From Oreohelix idahoensis (lineage: Eukaryota > Mollusca > Gastropoda > Stylommatophora > Oreohelicidae), in NCBI GenBank assembly GCA_024509875.1, contig JAMPIV010004939.1, forward strand, positions 266,001 to 330,000: a stretch of 64,000 nucleotides of DNA, read 5' to 3'. Numbering within the stretch: position 1 is the stretch's first letter; the number at the start of each line of letters is the position of its first letter. This document shows positions 21,074-32,247 of the stretch, piece by piece. The notes under the pieces were generated by a model. The model worked only from the letters and a program-made list of their open reading frames with translations, was not told the origin of the DNA and made no database searches. The translations under genes and the position numbers were made by a program.

Positions 21074-22386
21074 AGCATTATCATGAACATGATTATTGTC
21101 AACATTATGGACAACAGCATTTGTGCGTTCAGGGGTTCTAGATTGCCTGACATTATTGTTCTGATAAGAACTTCTGTTGTTGCCATGATAACCATTACCT
21201 CTATGAAAAGATCTCTGTCCTCTGCCTGATTTAGGATTTTATCCTCCTCCATTTTGCCAGTCATTTGACCTGGATGATGAATATGGATTGTAATATCCTT
21301 CATCATATGAGTTATAATTTCTTTGAGATTGTTTTTTGTTAAAGTTATATCTACCTCTATTATTGGTAAAGTTATGTGTCTGATTGAATCTGTAGTTTTT
21401 GTCAATAATATTACTTCTCTGCCTAGGTGTATTATAATTAACAAATCTGGCAGATGCAGCTGGCAGTGAATTTTTAATATTGTTTTTGCTAAGAATTGTG
21501 TTTGGATGTGCTACTTGATATTGGCGACCGAGTTTTTCAACAACTGTTAAATTATCTGGTTTCCTCTTGTAAAAATGCCAGAAAATCTCCATTAATAGAA
21601 GACAATATTTTATCTCTTAAAATTAAATCTGATAACCCTTCAAAAGTCTTTTCAATTTTGGATAAGTCAATCCATCTAGAAAAATATAGTTTGCAAGCTG
21701 AAACAAATTCAGTAAAATCTTTACGTGAATCTGGCAACAGTGACTTAAATTTTAATCTGTAGCCTTCTTCATCTAATTGATACTTTTTCAGTAGCAAAAT
21801 TTTAACAGCATCATAGTCTTTCCGAGTCTGTTCATGCATGGTACAGACTGAAGTAAGGGCTTCACCGACTAATAGATTCATAAGCCTACTGGACCAGGTA
21901 GATTTGTCAATATTAAATTGCTGACAATAGGTCTCATATCTATTTAGGAAGCACGAAATATCGTCAATGGACGAATTAAATTCTGGCAAATTGATCTTAA
22001 AACTAGCAAGATGATCTCTATTTCTTACTTCACTCAATATGGGATTAACCTGTGATTGTTGTAGTCTTAATTTTTCAATCTCCAGCTCTGCCAATCTTAC
22101 TGCTTGTTGAGATTTTATCTCATCTTGAGAACTAGCATAGGTTAATTTTTTCCATTTCAAGAGTCATCTCTTCTGGCCTTCTTTTTTCAATTAATTCTTC
22201 TTGTCTTCTTTTTTCAATTAATTCTTCTTTTCTGAGTTCTTCTTGTCTTCTTTTTTCAGACAATTGTATTTCTTCTTTTCTGATTTTTTCTTGTCTTATT
22301 ATCTCATTGTCTATATAATCCTGCATTGCTGGTCCCTACAGACCACACTCTTTTCCAATCTTCACCAAATCTTGTAATGAAGCCAT
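21074..22386 (-). pseudogene. Gypsy B gag
   Basis: Starts at ATG 22386 (M-A-S-L-Q-D-L-V-K-I-G-K-E), with an early in-frame stop near 22337 and a frame change near 22150. A Glu/Lys/Arg-rich coiled-coil repeat (E-K-R-R-Q-E-E-L) is followed by a SCAN-like capsid domain (21552-22100, with W-S-S-R-L-M-N-L-L-V-G-E-A and D-L-I-L-R-D-K-I-L). After it comes an Asn/Arg/Ser/Tyr-rich nucleocapsid-like segment that has no standard CCHC knuckle. Confidence 0.8.
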
Positions 22387-23492
22387 AATTTATAATTATT
22401 GTGATTACCAATGTGAACACAATAATGCAACTTTTATGTATATGAATATGTGAGCAAAATATTCAATACTTAATCCACCAATCTCAAATTACTCTTCAAA
22501 TGTAATGACTTATCTATATGCAGATGCAAGATATGGAGCAAATCAATAGAAAACTAATAAGGTACAAACAAGATGACTGGAGACAAGAATAAGAGCCAAC
22601 TGAAGAAAATTCAAATATTTAACCAAGGGATAAATATATAAAGTGTAGAACAAGTAACTGAACCTTTGCTATATTACAATTATGACAAGAAAAAACGCAT
22701 GTTACAACATTTATGACATCTAGTAAATAAATGATAGTAAGATGAGAAGGACAATTTTACAAACAATAATGTAACAAACTGAATAAAAAATTACAAGGAA
22801 CTGGACTGTGATCACAAACAATAGGTTCAACAGGACTGCACAACTAACCAAAAATTGGATCTGTTTACTTCAACTGAGGCAGTATCACACACAGCAATGT
22901 ACGCCGGTTCCTCAATATGAACAATACAGATGCATAAACTATAGAAAGCTCATGAATTTATCGATCAGCCGCAGCGATATAAATAAACTCACAAGTCCCA
23001 CATACCTCCCACAATGTCAACAACAACTAGACATAATGAAAAATAACATAGTGAAAAATTTTTTTCGGAAAACAGATTTAATCAAATACTCAAGCTGTAT
23101 ATTACTAAAAATACACTTATCTGTTCTGCCAGTATAAATTCCTCCTGGATTCTCCTTCACACCAAGCAAGGAAAGTTAAAAATTCCACAGCATAGATGAG
23201 GTTAGATTTAGCTTTGGATACAGCTGACCTCAAAGGACACCGCTCTGGTCCAACGTTGATGAAGAAAAGCTGCTCTGGTTAGCAAACATCGAAGAATTTG
23301 CAATTCAAATTCATTAAGGAACGTCTCTTTCTTCTAGACGATGACCTTGAAGTGCAATTGACATTATATTTTTAGTAAGGAATGTTTCTTCCACTTTTCA
23401 AATTAGTGCACAGACGGTGAGTGACGCCATTTTGAATTTCTTGTCTTTCCATCCAAGTAGGATTGAAGATCTTAGGCTTTGGCCCCCAAAAA
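22387..23492 (-). other. Gypsy B leader with primer-binding-site-like motif
   Basis: Untranslated region between the 5' LTR and gag. Just inside the LTR the minus strand reads TGGGGGCCAAAGCC (plus strand 23474-23487), starting TGG as primer sites do. The same motif occurs in element A. The cognate tRNA was not identified. The leader aligns with the leader of A and shows what A looked like before its DNA-transposon insertion. Confidence 0.7.
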
Positions 23493-24174
23493 TGATACTG
23501 TACAGCATGGGGCATAATTATGTGATTTCTTGAAGCAGCTTCTTCTGCAATATAAATGCTACAGTTTTGAATTCAGTAGTCTGGCCTGGTAATATTATTA
23601 GAATAAGTTCCTAGGGATCTGAGGCTCGTTCATTAGCCCCCCCCCCCCCCTCACACAGTACACTGGGTAAAAGCAATCACAATCCAACGGCCAGTACGGA
23701 CAGTTCACAAAACACTTGATTATCTCACAAAGGTCCACTTTGACATCTAAAGAGTATGTTCATACATAGGTATCGTTCCTAGCACGGTCTATACATTGTC
23801 GAAGTACCGTCTAGTACTAAGGAAACATGTCGATGACATTTTCACAGCATTTATTAATAAGATATCACTCACATTTATCATAAACATCCTCGTACAAACT
23901 TGCATATATAAACTAGCGTTGACGCACGGAGGTGTATGCGTAACATAGTGATGTTAAAACCTCATGCATGTAGAGGGAATATCATATACTCTTTGGAGCA
24001 GAAATACGAATGGCGGCAGGGCACGCTAGCTTGGCCGACTTTCAGACTTTATCGTCTGCATACATGGTCAACAAAAGTACTGACGTCACTTCCTGAAACC
24101 AGGACAACTGTCTATAAACAAATCAACTAGGAAGTGACCATCGACAACCAATGTTATGAAATTTACTCATAACA
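23493..24174 (-). repeat. 5' LTR of Gypsy B
   Basis: Pairs with 15506-16213. It contains a cytosine homopolymer near 23637-23650 where the partner has CCCGCC. Confidence 0.92.
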
Positions 24175-24760
24175 CCAAGAAAAAAAATTTCAGTGAATCC
24201 TACTCTCGTCTTAGAAGGTCTAGCAGTAAGATTATGAAGACGCAAGGTATTCAATAAAGAATGAATTCCGATAACATGTTCTTCCAAGTATGATGAAATA
24301 AACAGATATCATCAATATAATTGATTAAATCCTCACGGTCAGAAAAAAGTTTTCGCATCATGCGAACAAAGGTAGCAGGAGCGTTAACAAGACCGAACGA
24401 CATAAAATTAAACTGAAACAAACCTAGAGGTGTAGCGAAAGCTGTAGAAGGCTTAGCTTTGTCTGATAGTGGCACTTGCCAATAGCCTTTTGACAAATCA
24501 AATTTTCTAAAGAACGTAGCTGTAGCCAATCTATCAAGGAGAAATTCTAACAAGGGTAATAGTTCCGCGTCTTGAACCGTGACAGCATTTAAACGCCTAA
24601 AATCTATGCAGATACGAATAGATTTGTCTTTCTTCCTAATCAATAACATATGAAAACTGTAAGGTGAATGTGACGGAGTAATGATATTTAACTTCATCAT
24701 TTCTTATATTTCTTCCTGTACCTGTGATTGTAAATGAATAGGTATAGGATATGGTTTCAG
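24175..24760 (-). pseudogene. Gypsy A reverse transcriptase (proximal part)
   Basis: The frame 24251-24700 has I-R-K-K-D-K-S-I-R-I-C-I-D-F-R-R-L-N, K-F-D-L-S-K-G-Y-W-Q-V-P-L, F-A-T-P-L-G-L-F-Q, M-S-F-G-L-V-N-A-P-A-T-F and Y-I-D-D-I-C-L-F. At 24174/24175 it is cut by element B. It resumes at 15505 with the V-G-G-G-F-L-K-P-E-D-S-T segment that follows immediately in the homologous RT of B. Confidence 0.9.
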
Positions 24761-25132
24761 TTTGATAGGTCTGAAATCTGTTAGCAAGATATCAGGTTGA
24801 ATGATATCTGTATGCACAGGAACATCCGTGAGCACGTCAGAAAAAGATTGCAGTAATTGAGAAATCTGCTTTTTCTGATGAGAAGCAAGAGTTGGCGAAA
24901 TAGAAATATCTTTCCAACTCTCAGTAGCTAAAAGATGTACACTAGGTAAAGATAAGAGTGGTTCATTACCATCAGATAAGTCAGAACCCTCCTCCCGAAT
25001 AACCGCCAAGGAAGTGAGAAGATCAACAGATTCGTCGATATTTTCAAAGACAGGTTTATGATGTGGAGGACGAGTATGAAATTGTTGTAACATGTTAAAA
25101 TGAAAAATTTTCTCTTTTCTGTTAAAAGACAA
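24704..25132 (-). CDS. Gypsy A integrase-RT linker
   Basis: The 142-codon frame opens with the last strand of the integrase C-terminal domain (F-H-F-N-M-L-Q-Q-F-H-T-R-P-P-H). It crosses an acidic linker and ends with the RT entry F-S-D-V-L-T-D-V-P-V-H-T-D and P-Y-P-I-P-I-H-L. It is homologous to 18829-19130 of element B. Confidence 0.85.
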   Translation of the reverse strand: MSFNRKEKIFHFNMLQQFHTRPPHHKPVFENIDESVDLLTSLAVIREEGSDLSDGNEPLLSLPSVHLLATESWKDISISPTLASHQKKQISQLLQSFSDVLTDVPVHTDIIQPDILLTDFRPIKLKPYPIPIHLQSQVQEEI

Positions 25133-26160
25133 AACATAGTCAACATCTGACTATTTATCAATAACCGTTTAAGGTCCCATCCATGACACAAGTAATTTAT
25201 TGTCCTTGTTTGGTAGTAATACGTAGGCCTCATCACCTGGCCATAATTGGCGTAGTTTTCTGTTTTGATTGACAAACAATCGAGCCTTTAATTTCGATTT
25301 TTCTGACGTTTCCACAGCTATTTGGCGTGCGTCAATAATCTTGTGTCTTAAATTGACAACATATTGGTAAGAGGTTTGAACATCTTCATCGATGTCAGCT
25401 CCAACTAATAACTGTTTTAAAATAGACATAGGTCCTCTAGGCTTAGCACCAAAGACTAAATCAAATGGCGCGAACCCGGTGTGTTCGTTTGGAATTTCTC
25501 TATAAGCAAACAGAACTGCAGGCAATACTCTGTCCTAATCCTGTGGATATTTAGTAGTAACTTTACCCAACATTTGCTTTAAACTCCTATTGAGACGCTC
25601 AATTTTATCATTTGAGGCGGCGTGATATATTGAACTAAGAGAACAATCAATATCGAACTCTTTCATCACCTGTTTCATTATGTCAGATACAAGTTGTGTC
25701 CCCTTGTCTGACAAAATGTTTTCGGGAAAACCCAATCTGCTGAAAATTAAAAATAGCGCATCTGCGACGTCAACAGAAGATATGGACTTAAGAGGTATCG
25801 CTTCTGGCCAGCGGGTGCATATATCAATGCATGTCAGCCCATATTTATGACCTCTAGCCGACGTGACCTTTAATGGACCAATAAGGTCAATAGTCATCTT
25901 TGCAAAAGGCCGCAAAGAAATATCAGATTCCTGGATAGGCGCATTATGTTTAGGCCTCTTAGTTGCCACACTTGGCACACTGTGCATGTGCGACAAAACG
26001 TTTTGACATCCTTTGTCACACCAGGCCAAAAAAAAAATGCGACAAAACTTTCTGTTTTGTTCTTGCAATACCTAAGTGACCTGCGCAATTAATGTCATGG
26101 GCATGTCATAAAACAAATGGTCGAAAACAAGCTGGTACCATAATTAGTTTTTTCACAGAC
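25133..26160 (-). pseudogene. Gypsy A integrase
   Basis: The frames 25894-26088, 25535-26068 and 25169-25525 together encode the Cys-Cys end of the zinc domain (C-R-T-C-T-V-C-Q), the core with T-I-D-L-I-G-P, L-S-D-K-G-T-Q-L and D-K-I-E-R-L-N-R-S, then F-A-Y-R-E-I-P-N-E-H-T-G-F and the W-M-G-P part of GPY/F. Breaks lie near 26040 (an A run), 25530 and 25160. Confidence 0.88.
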
Positions 26161-26207
26161 GTACAATCCTGAAAATTTCTTATTAAAATACCATTTTTTA
26201 ACGTGTA

Positions 26208-26990
26208 TTAATGTTTAGCATTATCATCAAACATCACATCAACTGATTTTGCAACTTGAAAAAATTTCCTTAAATCATCATTTTGTCTTTGAATGAAAGA
26301 TTCCTTATCAATAAGTCCTACCTGTAGATCATCATTATTTTTCTTCTCCTCATCATTATTTTCCTCTTCATCGTTATTCTTCATATCATTATTATGCTCT
26401 TCATCATTCACCACCTCCTGAGTCTCATTCTCATCATTCATCACCTCATCTACAACATTATCACTTTTGTTGTGATTATCTAATTCAGCAAGAGCCTGAG
26501 CTCTGCTTGTAACAGCATTTGCACAAATAAGATGCTGTTGTTCCAATTTTCAGTATATTCTTTAGTGCATTCACGAAGACCAGGGATATTTCCTAAGATT
26601 ATTCCTGCAATAGGAATCTTCAATAGGCACACGAGAGTTCTCCCTGTAAAGTACGGGGTATCCAAAAATACTTCCGTAGTTGGATAGTATTCCACTGTGC
26701 CACCAAATGTAGTGTATTTCACCTCCCTGCCTGTGTAACCCAACTGATCCATCAACGACCTGCGCACAATAATCGTAGTACAACCCGTATCCCTCAAAAG
26801 TGACACCAGTTGGTTGTTCACAAAGCCTTTATTAAGAACCAGTGAACCTGTACAATCATATGAGGACATGACTGGTAACGGATGTCCCCATAGAAGCCTT
26901 GGGACTCCCTGTAGCTGAAACAAAGAGTTACATTCAGAACAATTAGCACTGTTGGATAAATCAACACTACATGCATTTGCATGAGCTAAA
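26208..26990 (-). pseudogene. Gypsy A protease and acidic spacer
   Basis: Part of the 342-codon frame 26480-27508 and the following frame. The C-S-E-C-N-S-L-F-Q motif is followed by W-G-H (the Cys of the B copy is Trp here), protease L-L-R-D-T-G-C-T-T, F-G-G-T-V-E-Y-Y-P-T and an Asn/Glu/Asp-rich spacer encoded by imperfect GAT/AAT repeats. Confidence 0.8.
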
Positions 26991-28276
26991 CCACTATTAT
27001 TCTGAACTGAATTATTGTCACCCACATGGACGATAGCATTTGAACGTTCAGGATTCGTCGACTGTCTAAAATTATTGCTCTGTTGAGAACCTCTATTATT
27101 AAAAGAATTGTCATTATTCCTATAATATGACCTGTGTCTTCTGCCTGATCTGGAATTATAACCTCGTCTGTATTGATAATCATTAGGCCTGAATGAGGAT
27201 TGTTGATTAAAATATCTATCGTCATTGTAAGAGTTATAATTTCTCTGAGGCTGTTGTGGTTTTCTGTTAAAATTATATCTTCCTCTAAAATTGCCATAGT
27301 TATGATTTTGATTAACTCGATAGTTTTTGTCTATGCCTAGGTGCATCATATTCAACAGTCCAAGCAGATGCCACTGGCAAGGAATCCTTAATGTTATTTT
27401 TACTACGATTCCTACCAGGATGTGCGACTTGATATTGGCGCCCATAATTTTCCATGTTAGACAAAGTATTAGGTTTTCTTTCCTGTAGAAATGACAAAAC
27501 ATCGCCACTAATTGAAGACAAAACCTTGTCTCTCAGAATCAAATCAGATAGTCCCTCGAAAGTTTTTTTCAATTTTGGACAAATCAACCCATCTAGAAAA
27601 GTAAAGCTTAATAGATGATATAAACTTAGTAAAATCTTTTGCTGAATCTGGTAAGAATGATTTAAACCTCAACCTATAACCATTCTCATCCACTTGATAC
27701 TTCTTTAGCAACAAGGCGTTCACAGCCCCATAACCATTTCTAGTCTGATCATCCACAGTACAGACTGCAGTGAGTGCCTCACCCACCAATAAGTTCATGA
27801 GCCTACTGGACCAGGTAGCTCTTTCAATTTTAAACTCTTGGCAATATGTTTCCTATCTATTTAGAAAGCATGAAATATCGTCGATATTTGAGTTAAATTT
27901 TGGCAAATTGAGCTTAAAAGTGGATGTATGGTCTTTTCTTAAGCACCACCATTCATAGGATTAACCTGTGGTTGATGTAGTCTCAATTTTTCCAACTCAA
28001 TTTCTGCCAATCTAAGCTCTTGTTGTGCTCTGATTTCCATCTGAGCTTGATGAGTTTTTAACTCAGCTTGAGCACAAGACAATTTTTTTAAAGAGCCATC
28101 TCTTCTGCTCCTCTTTTTTCAGCTAATTCCACAGCTGCCTTCTCCTCCTCTCTCTCCAATTGTCTTTGATCTCTGAGTTCTTTTTCCTCTAGCTTCTTTA
28201 ATGCAAAATCCTTTAAAGCTTCACCCTCCAATCCAAAATCCTTTCCAGCCTTAATAAAAGATTCCAAGGTAGACAT
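26991..28276 (-). pseudogene. Gypsy A gag
   Basis: ATG at 28276 (M-S-T-L-E-S-F-I-K-A-G-K-D-F-G-L), then a Glu/Lys/Arg coiled coil, a SCAN-like capsid (27544-27830, M-N-L-L-V-G-E-A-L-T-A-V, with Y-F-S-R-W-V-D-L-S-K-I-E-K-N-F) and an Arg/Asn/Tyr-rich nucleocapsid-like tail (27000-27350). At least four frame breaks are present, one in the T run near 27566. The domain order matches B and C. Confidence 0.82.
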
Positions 28277-28528
28277 GATTCATAATTATTGTGCTTTCCA
28301 ATAGCTAAACAATAATGCAAATATTATATAATGAATATGTGAGCAATATATTCACCAATTATTTCACCACTTCAAAATCAACCAACTGCATGTAATAGTA
28401 GATAGTAATATAGATGTTATAATAGGAGCAATAAAAGAACAGAGATACAATCAAGATGACTGCATACAGTGACAATGGCTAAATGAAGATAATGCAAATA
28501 GTTCAACAAAGGCAGAAATGTCTGAATA

Positions 28529-28660
28529 CACTGACTAACAAAAAAAAACTTTTTTTTTCTTTCTCTAACATTTCTATATTTTTCTGGTCAATTTTAATGC
28601 GCTGTTTTTAAATCTGCAAACCGTTTTTCTCTATCAGGTCGGGATCTCTAGAAATACGCA
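28529..28660 (+). repeat. Left terminal inverted repeat of the CACTG transposon
   Basis: Begins CACTGACTAACAA. Pairs with 30545-30681 in reverse complement, allowing mismatches and small gaps. Confidence 0.8.
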
Positions 28661-28816
28661 ATTGAAGTTTTTTAACAACGCATACAGTATTACAACATCA
28701 TTCGTACAAGAAGTATAACAGTTATGTAGGCTTGAATTTCTTTGCAGTCGACTTTCGTCGGTGAATGGCATGTGGTACATCGCGATGAAGCATCCAACAA
28801 TAATCGGCAAGCATGG

Positions 28817-30385
28817 TCACACTCCACCGTCCTTGTTAACGTGACTCTTTATGGCAATATCTTGATGGAATCGTTCTCCATGTTCATCGCTGACTTCGCC
28901 AAGGTTGTCAGGGAAAAAGTCAAGATGCGAATCGAGCAAATGGATTTTGAGGGACATGTTACAGCCCATAATTCTGTATGCATCTATGCACTGCTTAACA
29001 ATATGCAACATAGTCGACAGATTTGTGATTTTCCAGAAAGTTATTGACGATCGATTTGAATGCCATCCATGCGCGAAGTTCACTATCATGTAACAAGTTC
29101 TCGAATTGTTTGTCTGCAATAACTTTCCTAATCTGAGGTCCTACAAAGATACCTTCCTTTATCTTTGCATCGCTAACTTGCGGAAACTTTTCTCGAAGAT
29201 AAGTGAAAGCTTTGCTCGTTTTATCTAACGCTTTTATAAAATTCTTCATGAGCCCCAACTTTATATGTAACAGTGGTAAAATGAAGCTGTCTTTGTTAAC
29301 TAATGGCTCGCGTATTACATTTTTATGCCCGAGCTGCATACGATCCCGGATAGGCCACACCTTTCTTGCATAATGTTCCTGTCTGTTGCGGCTGTCCCAT
29401 TCACATCGGAAACAACAAAATTTAGTATACCCAGTCTGCATGCCCGTGAGAATTGCAATGACCTTTAGGTCTCCACAAATCCGCCATTGGTAGTCATTGT
29501 ACTTTATTTTTTCCAAACGTATAGCCATATTGTCATAAGTTTCTTTCATATGAACAGAGTAGGCGGCTGGAATTGATGAAAAAAAATTTCTGTTATGCAA
29601 TAACACGGCTTTTAGACTAGTCTTGGAAGAATCGATGAAAAATCGCCATTCGTTGACTATGTGCTCATGACCGTTTACATCTTTGCAATAGCAAATGTCA
29701 TCATCCATCTCAAAGTATTGAACAAGTTCTCTGTGTCTATGACGAAATTTAGATATCGGAGTATTGGGCGCTAAAAGATTCCATTCTTTGAGTCGCGAAC
29801 TGAGTAATTCCGCTTGTCCTTTGGTAACAGCGAGATCACGTATTAGATCTGAAAGTTCTGAATGGTTAATTAAGTAAACATCATCATTCACCGGTATGTA
29901 ATCTGAGTCAGAATTAGTTTCTAAAACAGGTAAACTATCACTTTCTGATGGTTCATTTACGTCCAACAGATATTGTTTTGGTGGTACTTGGATCAGACAC
30001 GTGATTGGATCATGAGGCACTGGTTTCGAAACCGATTCAATATTTGGATAAACCACAGACTTTCTAGTTTTAAAAGTGAAACCATAGATATTTGTCAAGC
30101 AGAAGTAACAATCAGTAGTGTGATTTGTATGTTCACGCCATATTACTGGCACTCCAAAAGGCATCGACTTATGCTTCGGCGATTTTCGTAACCAACCTGC
30201 CAATGTATCGAACAAACTGCATTTGGCTTCCAAGATTTATTTGCATCATCAACTTTCAAATCGAGATAAAGTTCATATGCTTTCTTTAGTAATGGTATAA
30301 AGTTTTTCTGGTCAACACGATCGGTAAAATATCCGCACACGTAACAGAACAGATCAGCCGAATTTCTACAACTTCTAGAAGCCAT
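28817..30385 (-). pseudogene. Transposase-like protein of a widespread invertebrate repeat family
   Basis: Three minus-strand frames form one gene. The N-terminus (30143-30385) has S-A-D-L-F-C-Y-V-C-G and K-S-W-K-P-N-A-V-C. The main frame (28995-30233) has M-P-F-G-V-P-V-I-W-R-E and D-C-Y-F-C, then E-W-R-F-F-I-D-S-S-K, I-C-G-D-L-K-V-I-A-I-L-T-G, C-C-F-R-C-E-W-D-S-R and H-I-K-L-G-L-M-K-N-F. The C-terminal frame (28817-29119) has G-C-N-M-S-L-K-I-H, S-H-L-D-F-F-P-D-N-L-G and S-D-E-H-G-E-R-F-H-Q. Breaks lie near 30205 and 29010. This combination is common in repetitive proteins of insects and hydrozoans. The acidic residues and CxxC pair fit a CMC-type RNase H-fold transposase, but that is inference. 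Confidence 0.7.
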
Positions 30386-30544
30386 ATTTTGCTCAGAATT
30401 ATTTCAAAATACAGTAACTATTTGAAAAATCGTGTAACATATGTCATGCATCTTTTAGCAGTATAAAAAGTAGAATTATGTTGCTTTTATTAATTTTTAA
30501 TAAGTTATATAGTAAAAATGAAACGGAGCAAATAACGGTTTCCC

Positions 30545-30681
30545 AAAAATATATTTATTCACAAATATCTTAAGAACCCGACGTGATAGAGATAAACGGA
30601 TTTCAGATTTGAAATCAGCGCAAGAAACTGACCTAAGAACACTTATTCTTATATAAGAAAGAAAAATGTTGTTTGTCAGTG
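30545..30681 (-). repeat. Right terminal inverted repeat of the CACTG transposon
   Basis: Ends GTTTGTCAGTG at 30681. Reverse complement of the left end with mismatches. Confidence 0.8.
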
Positions 30682-31613
30682 ATATTAGAACAAATGAACA
30701 AAATGTAGCTCTATCACACATATGACAAGACAAGCATGAGTTTACAACATGTATGACATCTAATAAATAAAGGATAGCAAGGTAAGGCCAACAATAGCAC
30801 AAACAATAATGTAGAAAAACTAAATAAAAAATTACAATTAACTTAACCACAAACACAAACTTGCCAATGAACAGTACTTTCACAACCAGCAAACACTGGC
30901 AATGATAATCTCAATAGCAGCAGATAACTCACAGCTTTGTAATGCTGGTCCCGCTATTTGAGACAATCACAAACCAGACCTTACAGAACGCTCATGAATT
31001 TATCTCGACCATACAGACGAGGTATTAAGAAAATTCACAAGTCCCACCATCCTCCCACTATTCACAGAAACATATATGCACAGAAATACATATAACATGG
31101 AAAAAAGAACCCTGGCAAACAAGATCATCAGCATCACAAGCTGCATGTACCCTTAAATATACTTATCTTTTATGCCAGTAAAAATTCCTCCTGGTTTCAA
31201 CTCATCTTTCTCCAAGGAACGATGAAAAAATCACTCAGGGTGACCAGGTTAGGCCTAGAATTCTGAAACAGCTCACTCGAACAGGACTTCGCTTTGGTCC
31301 GTCGTCTTCTTGACAATGCGCCATCTTCTGGCATCAAACTTGAAATAACGAACGAAACTTCTGCAGGTAATACTTTATACTTGAAAAAGTTCAACTTTTG
31401 CAGTGAATTCAAGACTTAGCACTGCAAATACTGTGCATATAACCTTACACAGGTTAGCAGACGATATCTGTCGCCATCTTGAAAATTTTTGATATTTTCA
31501 TAAAAATGAAGTCCAATGACTTGAAACAAACAATATATACTTCAGGATCTAAGTCTTGAGGCTCCAATTTCTTTATACTAAGATCTTCTGGCTTTGGCCC
31601 CCATTATTAGGGC
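30682..31613 (-). other. Gypsy A leader (proximal part) with primer-site-like motif
   Basis: Aligns with the leader of element B. The motif TGGGGGCCAAAGCC on the minus strand (plus strand about 31590-31604) lies about 9 bp inside the LTR. No open frame. Confidence 0.7.
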
Positions 31614-32247
31614 TGTTGGGGGTCTTTAGAATATATTTATATGAGTATCTCGTTGACTCAGACCAAGTTCAGTTAAGGGTATGCAATGTAGACCACGCAT
31701 ACAGTATAACACTTCCAACTCCTTAAATCGGCACCAAGGCAGCATAGACGAACTTAAATAATATTTATTAACATAACGTAGCTCCATACAGATATTCTGG
31801 ATATGCATAATTTGTTAAGGCGTGAACTAGACAGTCTCTAGTGTTGCTGTACAGTCTGCAACTCGAACAATGTCCTCGACATTTTCATACAGTTTATTAT
31901 ATTTCAAAACTCACGTTCACAATATTAGAATTCCTTTCTTACAAATAATCTAGCATCAACCCACGGAGGTGTATGGGTGATCTAGAGGTCGAACACTGTA
32001 GGAATCTGTATTGCAGTAAAACATTTAGGAGCTCGACACACATGCGTCCGCTTGCCTTGAACACACACCGAAAAAGACCTCGAAAGATCGCTCACTTCTG
32101 CTGACAGCAACCGTAGACTTTTGCTACTAGGCCCAAATGGCAATGACGTACTTTCTGTAACCCAGGATACCTGGTGATCAACAAATATAGTGAATAGTTG
32201 AGCCGTATTTGATATCGACAGATGTGTTATGAATTTTACTCATAACA
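31614..32247 (-). repeat. 5' LTR of Gypsy A
   Basis: Pairs with 12745-13376 and ends ATGAATTTTACTCATAACA at 32247. Confidence 0.9.

Larger units (their letters stand above)
15506..24174 (-). mobile_element. Gypsy LTR retrotransposon B, inserted in pol of element A
   Basis: The LTRs at 15506-16213 and 23493-24174 begin TGATAC and end TAACA. The 5-bp flanks CAAAG (15501-15505) and CCAAG (24175-24179) differ at one base and fit a decayed target duplication. Joining the two flanks restores the order of element A's RT region. The internal order on the minus strand is leader, gag, protease, integrase, GPY/F, RT, RNase H, polypurine tract. It is closely related to A, and both share the primer-site-like TGGGGGCCAAAGCC next to the 5' LTR. 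Multiple frame breaks are present. Confidence 0.92.
28529..30681 (-). mobile_element. CACTG-ended DNA transposon (CMC/CACTA-like), inserted in the Gypsy A leader
   Basis: Both ends begin CACTGAC when read inward: 28529 on the plus strand and 30681 on the minus strand. Imperfect terminal inverted repeats extend about 120-130 bp, with shared blocks TGCGCTG, AAATCTG and TCTCTATCA-GTCGGG. ATA flanks both sides (28526-28528 and 30682-30684), a 3-bp target duplication. The leader of element B, which lacks the insertion, runs straight across this point and serves as an empty site. The internal gene is a broken transposase-like protein. Confidence 0.85.
12745..32247 (-). mobile_element. Gypsy LTR retrotransposon A (interrupted by element B and a DNA transposon)
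   Basis: Two ~633-bp direct repeats (12745-13376 and 31614-32247) starting TGTTG and ending TAACA bound an internal region transcribed on the minus strand. On that strand the order is 5' LTR (31614-32247), leader, gag, protease, integrase, RT, RNase H, 3' region and 3' LTR. Integrase before RT is unlike ordinary Ty3/Gypsy and like the Gmr1 group. A purine-rich tract lies beside the 3' LTR, seen on the plus strand as TTTACTCCCCCCTCCCGG at 13377. Two foreign elements sit inside: B at 15506-24174 and a CACTG-ended transposon at 28529-30681. No convincing target duplication was found. The LTRs differ at roughly 5% of sites by eye. Confidence 0.9.
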
